The translations under genes were made by a program, and so were the position numbers. The notes under the pieces are model-generated. The model ran no database searches. It was not told where the DNA came from and saw only the letters and a list, made by a program, of their open reading frames with translations. Below, in pieces: positions 1 through 6,693 of a stretch of DNA of 39,410 nucleotides. Source of the DNA: Microcoleus asticus IPMA8 (GTDB lineage: Bacteria > Cyanobacteriota > Cyanobacteriia > Cyanobacteriales > Microcoleaceae); contig NZ_SRRZ01000068.1 of assembly GCF_013179805.1 (NCBI RefSeq), forward strand, positions 1 through 39,410. Reading direction: 5' to 3'. Every line of letters starts with the position of its first letter. Within the stretch, counting starts at the first letter, position 1.

Positions 1-66
1 GTCTTGGCTCATCGAGTAGCTTACTTAAATGGAATGATTGGTGTCAATCTCAAAGCAGCAGCTTAA
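1..66 (+). CDS. C-terminal end of an unidentified protein (partial)
   Basis: Reading frame 1 is open from the first base and ends at TAA (64-66), giving about 21 residues that end in GVNLKAAA. The gene starts outside the window. The fragment is too short to assign. Given the decayed DNA that follows, a transposase or other mobile-element end is possible, but nothing seen here proves it. It could also be a chance open frame. Confidence 0.4.
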   Translation, partial: VLAHRVAYLNGMIGVNLKAAA

Positions 67-145
67 ATTATCATCAGTATTTATACTGAGCGCATAACTG
101 TTATGCTCCCACTACCACCCAACTTATCCAGAAATTTATAAACTT

Positions 146-520
146 ATGAAACTCAGCATCTTTGGCACTGCTACACTGTTAATGTATACAGGTTTGTTAG
201 CTCCGGCAAACGCACAAAATACCCCACAAGTCAAGCCAAATAATTCTTTAGTTCAAGTGCAGCCAACGCCAGAACAAATTCTCAATGCTTGCATCCAGAA
301 TCAGGTTGAAACCCTGCCAAATCCTTTTACCGATGTACCTTCCAATCACTGGGCTTACAAAGCTGTTTTGACAATGTATTATTGCGGGGCTTACCGAGAA
401 GGGACGCCACCTGATTTAATTAAAGAATCACTGGAATCGGGACCTCCTATTAGAGAAAGTTTGCCTTCCCCATCGCGGTTTCCCAATTTCCCATTAGAGC
501 CATTTCCCGTGATTAATTAA
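146..520 (+). CDS. Small exported protein with a truncated SLH-like domain
   Basis: A 124-residue protein. Residues 1-23 look like a Sec signal peptide: a lysine near the start, a hydrophobic core, and APANAQ as the likely cleavage region. A Gln/Asn/Pro-rich linker follows. Around residues 60-90 is FTDVPSNHWAYKAV, the start of an S-layer homology domain (F-x-D-V-P...HWAY). In cyanobacteria SLH domains anchor surface or porin proteins to the cell envelope. Only the first part of the SLH fold is present, followed by a short Pro/Phe-rich tail, so the protein is probably a truncated or degenerate family member. The start is ATG at 146, near the upstream TAA at 64. A diverged duplicate of its middle and tail lies just downstream (513-770). 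Function unknown; a secreted or wall-associated protein is the best guess. Confidence 0.6.
   Translation: MKLSIFGTATLLMYTGLLAPANAQNTPQVKPNNSLVQVQPTPEQILNACIQNQVETLPNPFTDVPSNHWAYKAVLTMYYCGAYREGTPPDLIKESLESGPPIRESLPSPSRFPNFPLEPFPVIN
264..417 (+). repeat. Direct repeat, copy 1 (SLH-coding segment)
   Basis: This 154-bp stretch inside the small SLH protein matches 617-770 at a constant offset of 353 bases without gaps, with only scattered substitutions. It encodes the PEQIL to CGAY region of the protein. Confidence 0.85.
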
Positions 521-750
521 AGAATTACTGGAAGCGGGATATCCTACTAAAGGAAGTTTTTATTCCCGATTACCTTTGCCACATTTCCCATTACCAAGAT
601 TTTAAAACTCAGCAGGCAACGCCAGAACAAATTCTCCCTGCTTGCGTGCACAATCAGGTTGAAACCCCGCCCACTCCTTTTACCGATGTACCTTCCGATC
701 GCTGGGCTTACAAAGCTGTTTTGACAATGTATTATTGCGGGGCTTACTGA
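513..750 (+). pseudogene. Decayed duplicate of the SLH-like gene
   Basis: Two blocks repeat parts of the upstream gene. Bases 513-559 repeat 416-462 (offset 97) and read LIKELLEAGYPTKGS before a stop near 603. Bases 617-770 repeat 264-417 and read PEQILPACVHNQVET, then FTDVPSDRWAYKAV, ending at TGA (748-750) where the intact gene has CGA. The block order is A-B-B'-A', so this is not a simple tandem copy. There is no start codon or signal peptide, so it is unlikely to be expressed as a protein. It fills most of the 322-base gap before the antitoxin gene. Confidence 0.75.
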
Positions 751-770
751 GAAGCAACGCCACCTGATTT
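617..770 (+). repeat. Direct repeat, copy 2
   Basis: Partner of 264-417, with the same length and no indels. It carries the nonsense change CGA to TGA at 748-750. Confidence 0.85.
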
Positions 771-842
771 GCTGACAAACCGCCCATTTATAAAAGTGAA
801 TGCAAAGAAGGTGAATTATACAAAAAAGTGACTGTTGAGATA

Positions 843-1172
843 TCAGATGCTAACAACACTAATTCCTGCGGCCGCGGGCGATTCGAGCTTTTGCTTCACC
901 ACAATTTGCACATCGCACCCTAACGCATTTAAAAATCGAAACAACCTTTCTGTTGAAAAACCTGTCAGCTTTCCTCTCATCAACGCTGACACCTTTGGCT
1001 GGTCAATTCCTAATACTTCTGCTGCTTGAACTTGATTCAGTTTCCTTTGACTAAGGATCTCAGTTATCTGTCGTACCAGTTCCGCCTTCATCAGCATTTC
1101 ATCAGAATTAGGCATACCCAAATCAGCAAATATATTGCCACTACTAACTTGAATATCCATCTCCTTACTCAT
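843..1172 (-). CDS. XRE-family antitoxin (HigA-like)
   Basis: A 109-residue DNA-binding protein with a helix-turn-helix at about residues 40-75 (LNQVQAAEVLGIDQPKVSAL), typical of the XRE/Cro HigA-type antitoxins. It would neutralise the toxin encoded at 1288-1656 and probably represses their shared promoter. The start is ATG at 1172, supported by an AAGGAG ribosome site about 7 bases upstream. Gene order is toxin then antitoxin, as in higBA. The 115-base gap between them is longer than in most such pairs and holds a nested inverted repeat. The residues after about 95 are Ala/Ser/Val-rich and look unstructured. Confidence in family is high; confidence in the exact subfamily is moderate. Confidence 0.87.
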   Translation of the reverse strand: MSKEMDIQVSSGNIFADLGMPNSDEMLMKAELVRQITEILSQRKLNQVQAAEVLGIDQPKVSALMRGKLTGFSTERLFRFLNALGCDVQIVVKQKLESPAAAGISVVSI

Positions 1173-1213
1173 GATTTTCTCCTTTTTTACCTGGTCTTAG
1201 TTATTCCTGAAAA

Positions 1214-1277
1214 AGTAGTGATAAGAAGCCGTATATTTCCAGCTTCTTTAGAAATATAACCACATCTTATCACTACT
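1214..1277. repeat. Nested inverted repeat between toxin and antitoxin genes
   Basis: The outer arms are agtagtgataaga (1214-1226) and its exact reverse complement (1265-1277), 13 bp. An inner pair, aagaagc (1223-1229) and gcttctt (1242-1248), shares bases with the outer left arm, so the two hairpins compete. It sits after the toxin stop codon and before the antitoxin ribosome site in the transcript. It could attenuate transcription, protect the mRNA, or be a small MITE. Confidence 0.8.
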
Positions 1278-1287
1278 AATTCCACTC

Positions 1288-1656
1288 TTACTTACTCTTG
1301 AACTCTTCGTAATGTTCTTGAGCTAGTTTTAGCCTTTCTTGGATTAACTTAATATCTTGTTGCGGTGTAGCAATTCCTTTTTTAGACTTTTTCTGGAAAG
1401 CGTGCAAAACATACACTGTATCTGCAAACTTTACCGTGTAAACTGCTCGATAGGTATCCCCATCACAGTCATCGGTAATTTCTAAAACTTTTGCACCTCC
1501 AAACCCTTTGAGAGGTTTAGCAGATTGGTGTTTTCCTCCTGTTTGTGCTAGATACAGAGCATAGCCCATGATGTCATGTACATCTTCAGGAAATTCTTTA
1601 AGATCCTTCTGAGAACTTCCGACCCATACAATGGTTTTGACTGATATTTTTCTCAT
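1288..1656 (-). CDS. RelE/ParE-superfamily toxin, Gp49/HigB type
   Basis: A 122-residue protein matching the phage-derived Gp49-like (HigB-type) toxin family in pattern. It has V-W-V-G-S-S-x-K-D-L near the N terminus, then KPLKGFGGAKVLEI, then TYRAVYTVKFADTVYVLHAFQKKSKKG, the typical core strand and basic segment, and a helical tail. Members of this family cleave mRNA on the ribosome or bind it. The length is normal (about 100-125). It is the first gene after a consensus-like promoter (1722-1750) and is followed by the XRE antitoxin. I see no strong Shine-Dalgarno before ATG 1656, which could keep toxin translation low relative to the antitoxin, which has a good site. Confidence 0.87.
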   Translation of the reverse strand: MRKISVKTIVWVGSSQKDLKEFPEDVHDIMGYALYLAQTGGKHQSAKPLKGFGGAKVLEITDDCDGDTYRAVYTVKFADTVYVLHAFQKKSKKGIATPQQDIKLIQERLKLAQEHYEEFKSK

Positions 1657-1721
1657 TTTGCCAATATTCTATGAACAATTTTTTTGTCATGGCATCGATT
1701 CCTCGTTAGAGCTACAATTCT

Positions 1722-1750
1722 ATTATGCTAGATTTAGCATAAAGTGTCAA
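1722..1750 (-). promoter_or_regulatory. Toxin-antitoxin promoter with embedded palindromic operator
   Basis: On the minus strand there is TTGACA (1750-1745), a 17-base spacer and CATAAT (1727-1722), an almost perfect sigma-70 promoter. The perfect palindrome TTATGCTA / TAGCATAA (1723-1730 and 1735-1742) fills the spacer and overlaps the -10. This is the expected place for an operator bound by the antitoxin or toxin-antitoxin complex. The likely transcription start is near 1714, about 58 bases before the toxin start. Confidence 0.8.
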
Positions 1751-1776
1751 GAGTTATTCCCAAATAAATATCAATA

Positions 1777-2043
1777 TTAAAACTGGGCCCGAACCGTAAA
1801 CGAATAATCCCCACCTGGTTCAAGCTGATAATCCCATTTTTCTAGAAAACGGTGCAGCGGTTCCTGAATCAATGCCCTACCCTGAGAAGGCTCAAGTATC
1901 AGCGTTTTTTCTGACGTGAAACGCCACTGAAACTGCCACTCAAAATTGCCGGCAGTCACTTCACCCTCAATCGTGCCTTTTTGCCAAGATTGACCAGTAA
2001 CCCGGACATATGCAGTTGTTTCAGGCAAACGTCTCGAACTCAC
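1777..2043 (-). CDS. DUF3146 family protein
   Basis: An 88-residue cyanobacterial protein of unknown function. The sequence resembles the DUF3146 family as I remember it: LPETTAYVRVTGQSWQKGTI at the start, a central FEWQFQWRF, then GRALIQEPLHRFLE and YQLEPGGDYSFTVRA at the end. It looks like a small soluble beta-rich protein with no signal or membrane segment. The start is GTG at 2043; its bases overlap the TGA stop of pth by 4 (GTGA), so it is probably translationally coupled to pth. The family assignment rests on memory of the motif pattern. Confidence 0.75.
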   Translation of the reverse strand: MSSRRLPETTAYVRVTGQSWQKGTIEGEVTAGNFEWQFQWRFTSEKTLILEPSQGRALIQEPLHRFLEKWDYQLEPGGDYSFTVRAQF

Positions 2044-2702
2044 CTTTTTGTTTCCGCGTTTGTTTCTGCAATTGTGCGACTATTGTAAAGGCTCATGGCT
2101 TTTTCTACTCCTTGGTGCAGACTCAGTTCCACAGCTTCTACAACCAGTTTAAGCACTTTCTCTACTAACTGACTTTCCTCTGAGGAAAATTTTCCTAAAA
2201 CGAAGGAAATCGTATCTTTCTCATTTTTAGCAGCATCGTTTTGAGGTTTGCCGATGCCAATCCGCAAGCGGGGAAATTTGTCTGTGCCCAAATGAGAAAT
2301 TGTCGATTTCATGCCGTTGTGTCCGCCGGCAGAACCGGCAAGCCTCATTCTCAATTTCCCGATCGGCAAATCCATATCGTCGTATACTACTAACACAGAC
2401 TCCGCAGGTATTTTGTACCAATCCGTCGCCGCCCGAATCGATTGGCCCGACAGATTCATGTAAGTAAGCGGTTTCAGCAAGCGAATTTTCTGTCCCCGCG
2501 GCCGGTTTCCCTCGCCAAATATGCCTTGAAATTTGCGATTTTCCGACAGGGAAATCTGCCAAGATTTAGCCAAGGCATCGACAGCATTAAAGCCTATGTT
2601 GTGTCGGGTGCGATCGTATTTAGGTTCGGGATTTCCCAACCCAACTATTAGCTGGGGAATCACTAACTCCGCTGGTGTTTCCGACTTCTGAGTGTTGTTC
2701 AT
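2040..2702 (-). CDS. pth: Peptidyl-tRNA hydrolase
   Basis: A 220-residue enzyme that releases peptides from peptidyl-tRNA so that the tRNA can be recycled; cytosolic and normally essential. Family marks are GLGNP (residues 21-25), RTRHNIGF (31-38, with the catalytic His at 34, equivalent to E. coli His20), LLKPLTYMNLSG, the VYDDMDLP motif, and GSAGGHNGMKSI-type glycine loop followed by FPRLRIGIGKP. The N terminus is about 14 residues longer than the E. coli protein and the C terminus also carries extra residues (NSRTIAETNAETKR). The start ATG (2702) follows directly on the stop of tatA with no spacer, and the stop overlaps the next gene, so the three form one operon. Confidence 0.97.
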   Translation of the reverse strand: MNNTQKSETPAELVIPQLIVGLGNPEPKYDRTRHNIGFNAVDALAKSWQISLSENRKFQGIFGEGNRPRGQKIRLLKPLTYMNLSGQSIRAATDWYKIPAESVLVVYDDMDLPIGKLRMRLAGSAGGHNGMKSTISHLGTDKFPRLRIGIGKPQNDAAKNEKDTISFVLGKFSSEESQLVEKVLKLVVEAVELSLHQGVEKAMSLYNSRTIAETNAETKR

Positions 2703-2963
2703 TTAACTGTCTGTGCTATCTTCCTTGGGAGTAGCCGCCGCGAGTTTTTCAGTTTCCGGTTTGCTGCTAGTTGCTACTGCTTCTTCTAGCTGCTTGGCTT
2801 CCCGGGTGAACTCCGACTCAAAATCCCGCGAAGCGTCTTGAAAGCCCCGAATTGCCTTCCCCATACTCCGACCGATTTCAGGTAATTTTTTCGGGCCGAA
2901 TACCAATAGTGCGATCGTAAAAATAACGGCCATTTCCGGCAAACCAATGCCAAAAATATTCAT
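2703..2963 (-). CDS. tatA: Twin-arginine translocase subunit TatA/TatE
   Basis: An 86-residue subunit of the Tat pore, which exports folded proteins across the thylakoid and plasma membranes. Residues 1-20 (MNIFGIGLPEMAVIFTIALL) form the N-terminal membrane helix. FGPKKLPEIGRSMGKAIRGF is the conserved hinge and amphipathic helix, and the tail is charged and disordered (Glu, Lys, Thr, Ser). The FGP-K-LPE motif and the length are standard. It lies between psbH and pth, an arrangement typical of cyanobacteria, and its TAA abuts the ATG of pth. TatB and TatA are hard to tell apart in cyanobacteria; the neutral TatA name is preferred. Confidence 0.95.
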   Translation of the reverse strand: MNIFGIGLPEMAVIFTIALLVFGPKKLPEIGRSMGKAIRGFQDASRDFESEFTREAKQLEEAVATSSKPETEKLAAATPKEDSTDS

Positions 2964-3114
2964 GGTTTTTCTCCTGCAATTTGTTTAGTTACTTCTTGTT
3001 TATTTATGCCAAAAGTAATCGGAAAGGGTAAGGAAAAACGGGAAAACTTAGCTTTTACCCTTTCTCCTCAACCCTCAGCTTTTACTTTTAGCCTTACTGT
3101 TTTGCGATCAATTT

Positions 3115-3318
3115 TTAGCGGCCTAGGCTCGACCAATCCATATCCACATTCTCCAGAATCAGCGAAGAGTTGTAGATTTGCAAAATAATCAACAAGAACA
3201 CGAAAAACAGTCCAATGAACACGCTCATCAATAGCGTGGTTCCCCAGCCGGGGGCTACCTTGCCGTATTCTGAGTTAAGGGGTTTGAGTATATCTCCTAA
3301 CCAAGTCCGTTGTGCCAT
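3115..3318 (-). CDS. psbH: Photosystem II protein PsbH
   Basis: A 67-residue thylakoid protein of the photosystem II core, needed for stable assembly of CP47 and for electron flow around QA/QB. It begins MAQRTWLGDILKPLNSEYGK, then has one membrane helix (about residues 28-50, TTLLMSVFIGLFFVFLLIIL) and ends with a lumenal tail (NSSLILENVDMDWSSLGR). Length and all conserved stretches fit. It is the first gene of the minus-strand run psbH, tatA, pth, and is divergent from psbN. Confidence 0.98.
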   Translation of the reverse strand: MAQRTWLGDILKPLNSEYGKVAPGWGTTLLMSVFIGLFFVFLLIILQIYNSSLILENVDMDWSSLGR

Positions 3319-3395
3319 AAGTCACCTGCAATGAATCTCTACAGAAAAGTTTGACATATTTCTACCGCTAATTGCGATCGCAATTTCTCAGAAGT

Positions 3396-3447
3396 GCGGG
3401 AGACTGGGGGAGCCAGAGCGGGGGAGGGGGAGTGGGGGAGCCGGAGA
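3396..3447 (+). repeat. G-rich low-complexity repeat in the psbH-psbN gap
   Basis: The 352-base gap between psbH (minus) and psbN (plus) holds a run of GGGGGAG and GTGGGGGAGCC-like units. Four or more G-tracts of four to five bases occur within about 50 bases, enough for a possible G-quadruplex on the plus strand. The same kind of purine repeat, in reverse sense, appears at about 3951-4020. The rest of the gap is AT-rich with TATAAT-like boxes near 3496 and 3636 but no convincing complete promoter. Confidence 0.6.
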
Positions 3448-3670
3448 CAGGCAGATTGTCCGAGGATTTGAGGCTTTTTCGACCTCGCCGTAAAAGATAT
3501 AATTTGAATGCGTGACAGTTTAATTAACTCCCTATAGTAACGATTTCCCCCTCTAGCCCTCTCCCCTTTTTCGCTGCCATACCGTACCGCGCCTAAAAGC
3601 ACTAGACTTTCAGACGGATTGTTATTTTTTGTAATATTATAGAATGGAGCACTCATAATCGATCAAAAAT

Positions 3671-3802
3671 ATGGAACCCGCAGCAGTTCTCGGCATTTCT
3701 CTCGGTGTGTGTCTGGTGGCAATCACCGGTTTCTCTATATACACGGCTTTCGGCCCTCCCTCTAAGGAATTGAGAGATCCTTTTGAAGAACACGAAGATT
3801 AA
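3671..3802 (+). CDS. psbN: PsbN protein
   Basis: A 43-residue protein with one membrane helix. It starts MEPAAVLGISLGVCLVAITG, continues SIYTAFGPPSKELRDPFEEH and ends HED, a full match to cyanobacterial and plastid PsbN. It assists assembly or repair of photosystem II and is not a stable subunit. It lies divergent from psbH, as in other cyanobacteria and (antisense) in plastids. It is too short for usual gene-length cut-offs. The minus-strand open frames that cover it are shadows. Confidence 0.96.
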   Translation: MEPAAVLGISLGVCLVAITGFSIYTAFGPPSKELRDPFEEHED

Positions 3803-3820
3803 AGAAGAAGGAAGTTCGGC

Positions 3821-3883
3821 AACGGATTTTGTAACGGATTTTGTAACGGATGGAAGGAAGAAAGCCCTTCGGCTTCGCTCAGG
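3821..3883 (+). repeat. 12-bp tandem repeat and CCTGAGCGAAGCC-type repeat
   Basis: The unit aacggattttgt occurs at 3821-3832 and 3833-3844, with a partial third (3845-3850). Just after it, 3864-3883 carries gcccttcggcttcgctcagg, a palindrome-like repeat that I recognise as common in cyanobacterial intergenic DNA. The 316-base gap to aroC holds nothing else coding. It also contains a C-rich stretch (about 3951-4000). Confidence 0.65.
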
Positions 3884-4118
3884 ATAAAAAGAGGGAAGAA
3901 GTCGGAGGGAAGTCGGAAGAGGGAATATTTTCACAATTATCCCCCAACCCCACTCTCGCACTCTCCATCGGGGGCAAGCACTCTTGGCATCGCCCCTACA
4001 AAACTTCTCTCTGACTCTCCCAGCCAATGCTATTTTCTTCAAAAACACACTAAATCTATATTTAAGAAATCTATCTTCCAGTTAAAGTAAAATTTATCAA
4101 GTTTCAGGCAAAAGCATA

Positions 4119-5219
4119 ATGGGCAATACCTTTGGGCATTTATTTCGGATATCGACATTTGGGGAATCTCACGGCGGCGGTGTGGGAGTAGTAATTGACG
4201 GTTGCCCGCCCCTGGTGTCGATCGACGCATCGGAAATTCAAGCCGAACTCGATCGCCGCCGCCCCGGCCAAAGCAAAATTACCACGCCCCGCAAAGAAGC
4301 AGATACGTGCGAAATTCTGTCGGGGGTGTTTGAAGGCCAAACTTTGGGAACGCCGATCGCAATTTTAGTCCGCAATCAAGACACTCGCCCCCAAGATTAC
4401 GGCGAAATGGCGACTACCTACCGCCCTTCCCACGCTGATGCTACCTACGATGCTAAGTACGGAATTCGTAACTGGCAAGGCGGAGGTCGAAGTTCGGCGA
4501 GGGAGACAATAGGTAGAGTAGCAGCAGGGGCGATCGCTAAAAAAATTCTCTTCCAAGCAGCAGGAGTCTCCATAGTTGGCTACGTCAAACGCATCAAAGA
4601 CTTAGAAGGTGTCGCCGACCCGGACACTGTTACCTTAGAACAAGTAGAAAGCAACATCGTCCGCTGTCCAGATGCCGAATGCGCCGAAAAAATGATTGAA
4701 CTGATCGAAAAAGTTCGCGATAGCGGAGATTCGATCGGCGGTGTAGTCGAATGCGTCGCCCGCAACGTACCCAAAGGGCTGGGAATGCCCGTATTCGACA
4801 AACTCGAAGCCGACTTGGCCAAAGCCATCATGTCCTTGCCCGCCAGCAAAGGCTTTGAAATTGGTTCGGGCTTTGCCGGGACTCTACTCAAGGGCAGCGA
4901 ACACAATGATGAATACTATACTGATGAACAGGGGGTAATTCGTACAGTGACGAATCGCTCCGGTGGAATTCAGGGTGGCATTGCTAACGGTGAAAATATC
5001 ATTTTGCGGGCGGCCTTCAAGCCAACTGCGACAATTCGCCAGCAGCAGCGTACAGTAACCCGAGAGGGCGAAGAAACGCTTCTGGCTGCAAAAGGACGGC
5101 ACGACCCTTGCGTTTTGCCAAGAGCTGTGCCAATGGTGGAAGCAATGGTAGCTTTAGTGTTGTGCGACCATCTGCTGCGCCATCACGGACAATGTGGAAC
5201 CTTAAAGCCTGAATTTTAA
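4119..5219 (+). CDS. aroC: Chorismate synthase
   Basis: A 366-residue enzyme of the last shikimate step: 5-enolpyruvylshikimate-3-phosphate to chorismate, using reduced FMN as cofactor; cytosolic. It begins GNTFGHLFRISTFGESHGGG with the signature GESHG, and has GRSSARETIGRVAAGAIAKK, then SRSGGIQGG-type motif (NRSGGIQGGIANGE) and RHDPCVLPRAVPMVEAM near the end. Length is standard for the bacterial enzyme. The start ATG at 4119 is the only one that keeps the conserved N terminus. Its stop is 1 base from the next gene's ATG, so the two are probably co-transcribed and coupled. Confidence 0.98.
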   Translation: MGNTFGHLFRISTFGESHGGGVGVVIDGCPPLVSIDASEIQAELDRRRPGQSKITTPRKEADTCEILSGVFEGQTLGTPIAILVRNQDTRPQDYGEMATTYRPSHADATYDAKYGIRNWQGGGRSSARETIGRVAAGAIAKKILFQAAGVSIVGYVKRIKDLEGVADPDTVTLEQVESNIVRCPDAECAEKMIELIEKVRDSGDSIGGVVECVARNVPKGLGMPVFDKLEADLAKAIMSLPASKGFEIGSGFAGTLLKGSEHNDEYYTDEQGVIRTVTNRSGGIQGGIANGENIILRAAFKPTATIRQQQRTVTREGEETLLAAKGRHDPCVLPRAVPMVEAMVALVLCDHLLRHHGQCGTLKPEF

Positions 5220-5220
5220 C

Positions 5221-6132
5221 ATGGAAATCAGCTTGTCCTCTGTAGCGGCAACTCCCGTTGATTGCCCTCAACCCTCCGAAGCAATAAAAGGTATAGATGA
5301 TTTTGTAGTACAGTTCTGGGGCGTGCGGGGCAGTGTGCCGACACCCGGAGAGGAAACAGTTCGCTACGGTGGCAATACTTCTTGTTTGGAAATGCGAGTC
5401 GGTGGAAAACGCTTGATATTTGACGGCGGAACTGGCTTGCGGATGCTGGGAGACCAGTTGGTGCAAGAAATGCCCGTGCAAGCTTATATGTTTTTTACTC
5501 ACTATCACTGGGATCACATTCAAGGATTCCCGCTGTTCGCCCCAGCTTTTATCCGGGGCAATAGCTTTGATATTTACGGGGCGACTCCGCCAGATGGAGA
5601 GTGCATGAAACGGCACTTTGTCGAACGGGTACTGCACTCGAATTCGCCGGTGCCGCTGATGGGTTTGCAGGCAGATTTGAATTTCTACGAACTCAATCAC
5701 AACCAGACGATGATGCTGGACGATATTGAGATTAGGACGGGTTCTCTGAATCACCCCAATACTGCTATGGGATATCGGGTGACTTGGCAGGGACGATCGG
5801 TTGTTTACTGTTCGGATACCGAACATTTTCCCGATCGGCTAGATGAGAATGTCTACAATTTAGCCCTCGACGCTGACGTGCTGATTTACGACGCGATGTA
5901 CACAGACGAGGAATATCACAACCCCAAGTCTCCGAAGGTGGGTTGGGGACACTCGACTTGGCAGGAAGCGGTGAGAATGGCTAAGGAGGCCCGGGTGAAA
6001 CGAGTGGTGATTTTTCACCACGATCCTGCTCACACTGACGATTTTCTCGATCGCATCGCCGAAGACGTGCAAATCGCTTTTCCGAAGGCTGTCATGGCCC
6101 GCGAGGGTCTTATTTTGCCGATCGGCTTCTGA
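5221..6132 (+). CDS. Metallo-beta-lactamase-fold hydrolase (PhnP/RNase Z-like)
   Basis: A 303-residue soluble protein of the MBL superfamily. After a 30-residue variable start come VQFWGVRGSVPTPG and RYGGNTSCLEMRV, features of a subgroup often found as a separate domain in signalling proteins. The metal motif is FFTHYHWDHIQGFP (H-x-H-W-D-H), then LNHPNTAMGYR, SDTEHFPD and a late VIFHHDP. The spacing is consistent with a two-zinc phosphodiesterase or RNase Z-like enzyme, but the substrate is not known from sequence. It starts 1 base after aroC and is followed by a strong terminator (6196-6232), which defines an aroC-MBL operon. Confidence 0.88.
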   Translation: MEISLSSVAATPVDCPQPSEAIKGIDDFVVQFWGVRGSVPTPGEETVRYGGNTSCLEMRVGGKRLIFDGGTGLRMLGDQLVQEMPVQAYMFFTHYHWDHIQGFPLFAPAFIRGNSFDIYGATPPDGECMKRHFVERVLHSNSPVPLMGLQADLNFYELNHNQTMMLDDIEIRTGSLNHPNTAMGYRVTWQGRSVVYCSDTEHFPDRLDENVYNLALDADVLIYDAMYTDEEYHNPKSPKVGWGHSTWQEAVRMAKEARVKRVVIFHHDPAHTDDFLDRIAEDVQIAFPKAVMAREGLILPIGF

Positions 6133-6195
6133 AAATTCGCCTCCGGGGCTCGATCGAACCATCAACCGATCGAACCATAATTGTTATGTGAATAT

Positions 6196-6232
6196 GTGGC
6201 TCTGGCCGCGAGACCAGAGCCACAATTTTTTT
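6196..6232 (+). terminator. Rho-independent terminator after aroC-MBL operon
   Basis: A perfect 10-bp stem: GTGGCTCTGG (6196-6205) pairs with CCAGAGCCAC (6214-6223) across an 8-base loop. AATTTTTTT follows. It lies 64 bases after the stop codon. Confidence 0.92.
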
Positions 6233-6236
6233 AAAT

Positions 6237-6267
6237 TTGCGGCAAACTCTTAACTGCATGGTATAAT
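6237..6267 (+). promoter_or_regulatory. Candidate promoter of an RNA gene
   Basis: A perfect TATAAT at 6262-6267 is preceded by TTGCGG (6237-6242) with a 19-base spacer. The -10 is ideal; the -35 is weak. It sits directly behind the preceding operon's terminator and points at a stretch that ends in another terminator (6510-6539). Confidence 0.5.
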
Positions 6268-6273
6268 TCTTGC

Positions 6274-6539
6274 TTGTTAAGTTTTTAGGCAAAGTATTTA
6301 AGGTTTTTTTTATTGTTCAACCGCGTCCGCCAGACGCCAAGACGTAAGATAATTGGAGGATTCCCAAGGGTGAAAAGGAGACAGTTTTGAATGTCAACAA
6401 ACACGGCGAGGCGAGGAGCTCGCACGCCTGAGTGCTAGTCTGATGCCAGTAGACTTCCAGAAGCCTTGTTACAGATTAATTATTAAGGACAAAAACAGAA
6501 GTTATAGCTCTGATCGAGTAAAAGGTCGATCGGTTTTTT
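6274..6539 (+). ncRNA. Candidate small RNA or leader RNA
   Basis: About 266 bases lie between a TATAAT box and an intrinsic terminator with no long reading frame. The segment contains a stable hairpin (gcgag/ctcgc, 6411-6423). It also contains a tiny frame of 15 codons (ATG 6391 to TAG 6438, MSTNTARRGARTPEC) behind AAGGAG at 6375-6380. It could be a free small RNA or an attenuator leader of the Wzz-like gene at 6694. I do not recognise a known class: 6S, tmRNA, RNase P RNA, SRP RNA and Yfr1 do not fit by eye. Confidence 0.45.
6510..6539 (+). terminator. Intrinsic terminator ending the candidate small RNA
   Basis: CTGATCGA (6510-6517) pairs with TCGATCGG (6526-6533) over 8 bp with one G-U, an 8-base loop, then six T (6534-6539). 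There is no coding sequence immediately before it. Confidence 0.75.
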
Positions 6540-6693
6540 CGGATCGTGAATATTGACAACTGTCAAAAGCTAATAGCTTTTAGGTACAAACTGAAAAAAT
6601 TTTCAGCAGTCAATTTAACTAACCAGAAAGAAACGATCGCTCTTGGGTTTGGCAGTAGCTCCGGCAAGCGAATGTTATGACTTGACTATCAAA

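Noticed and set aside
1..66. Naming the first partial gene as a transposase
   Set aside because: Only 21 residues are visible and no transposase motif can be recognised in them.
3339..4048. Two overlapping minus-strand open frames of 105 and 131 codons
   Set aside because: They run antisense to psbN and through G/C-rich repeats and show arginine/proline-rich low-complexity sequence with no family pattern.
5017..5826. 269-codon minus-strand frame
   Set aside because: It lies antisense to aroC and the MBL hydrolase, both of which have clear motifs; the long antisense frame reflects their codon bias.
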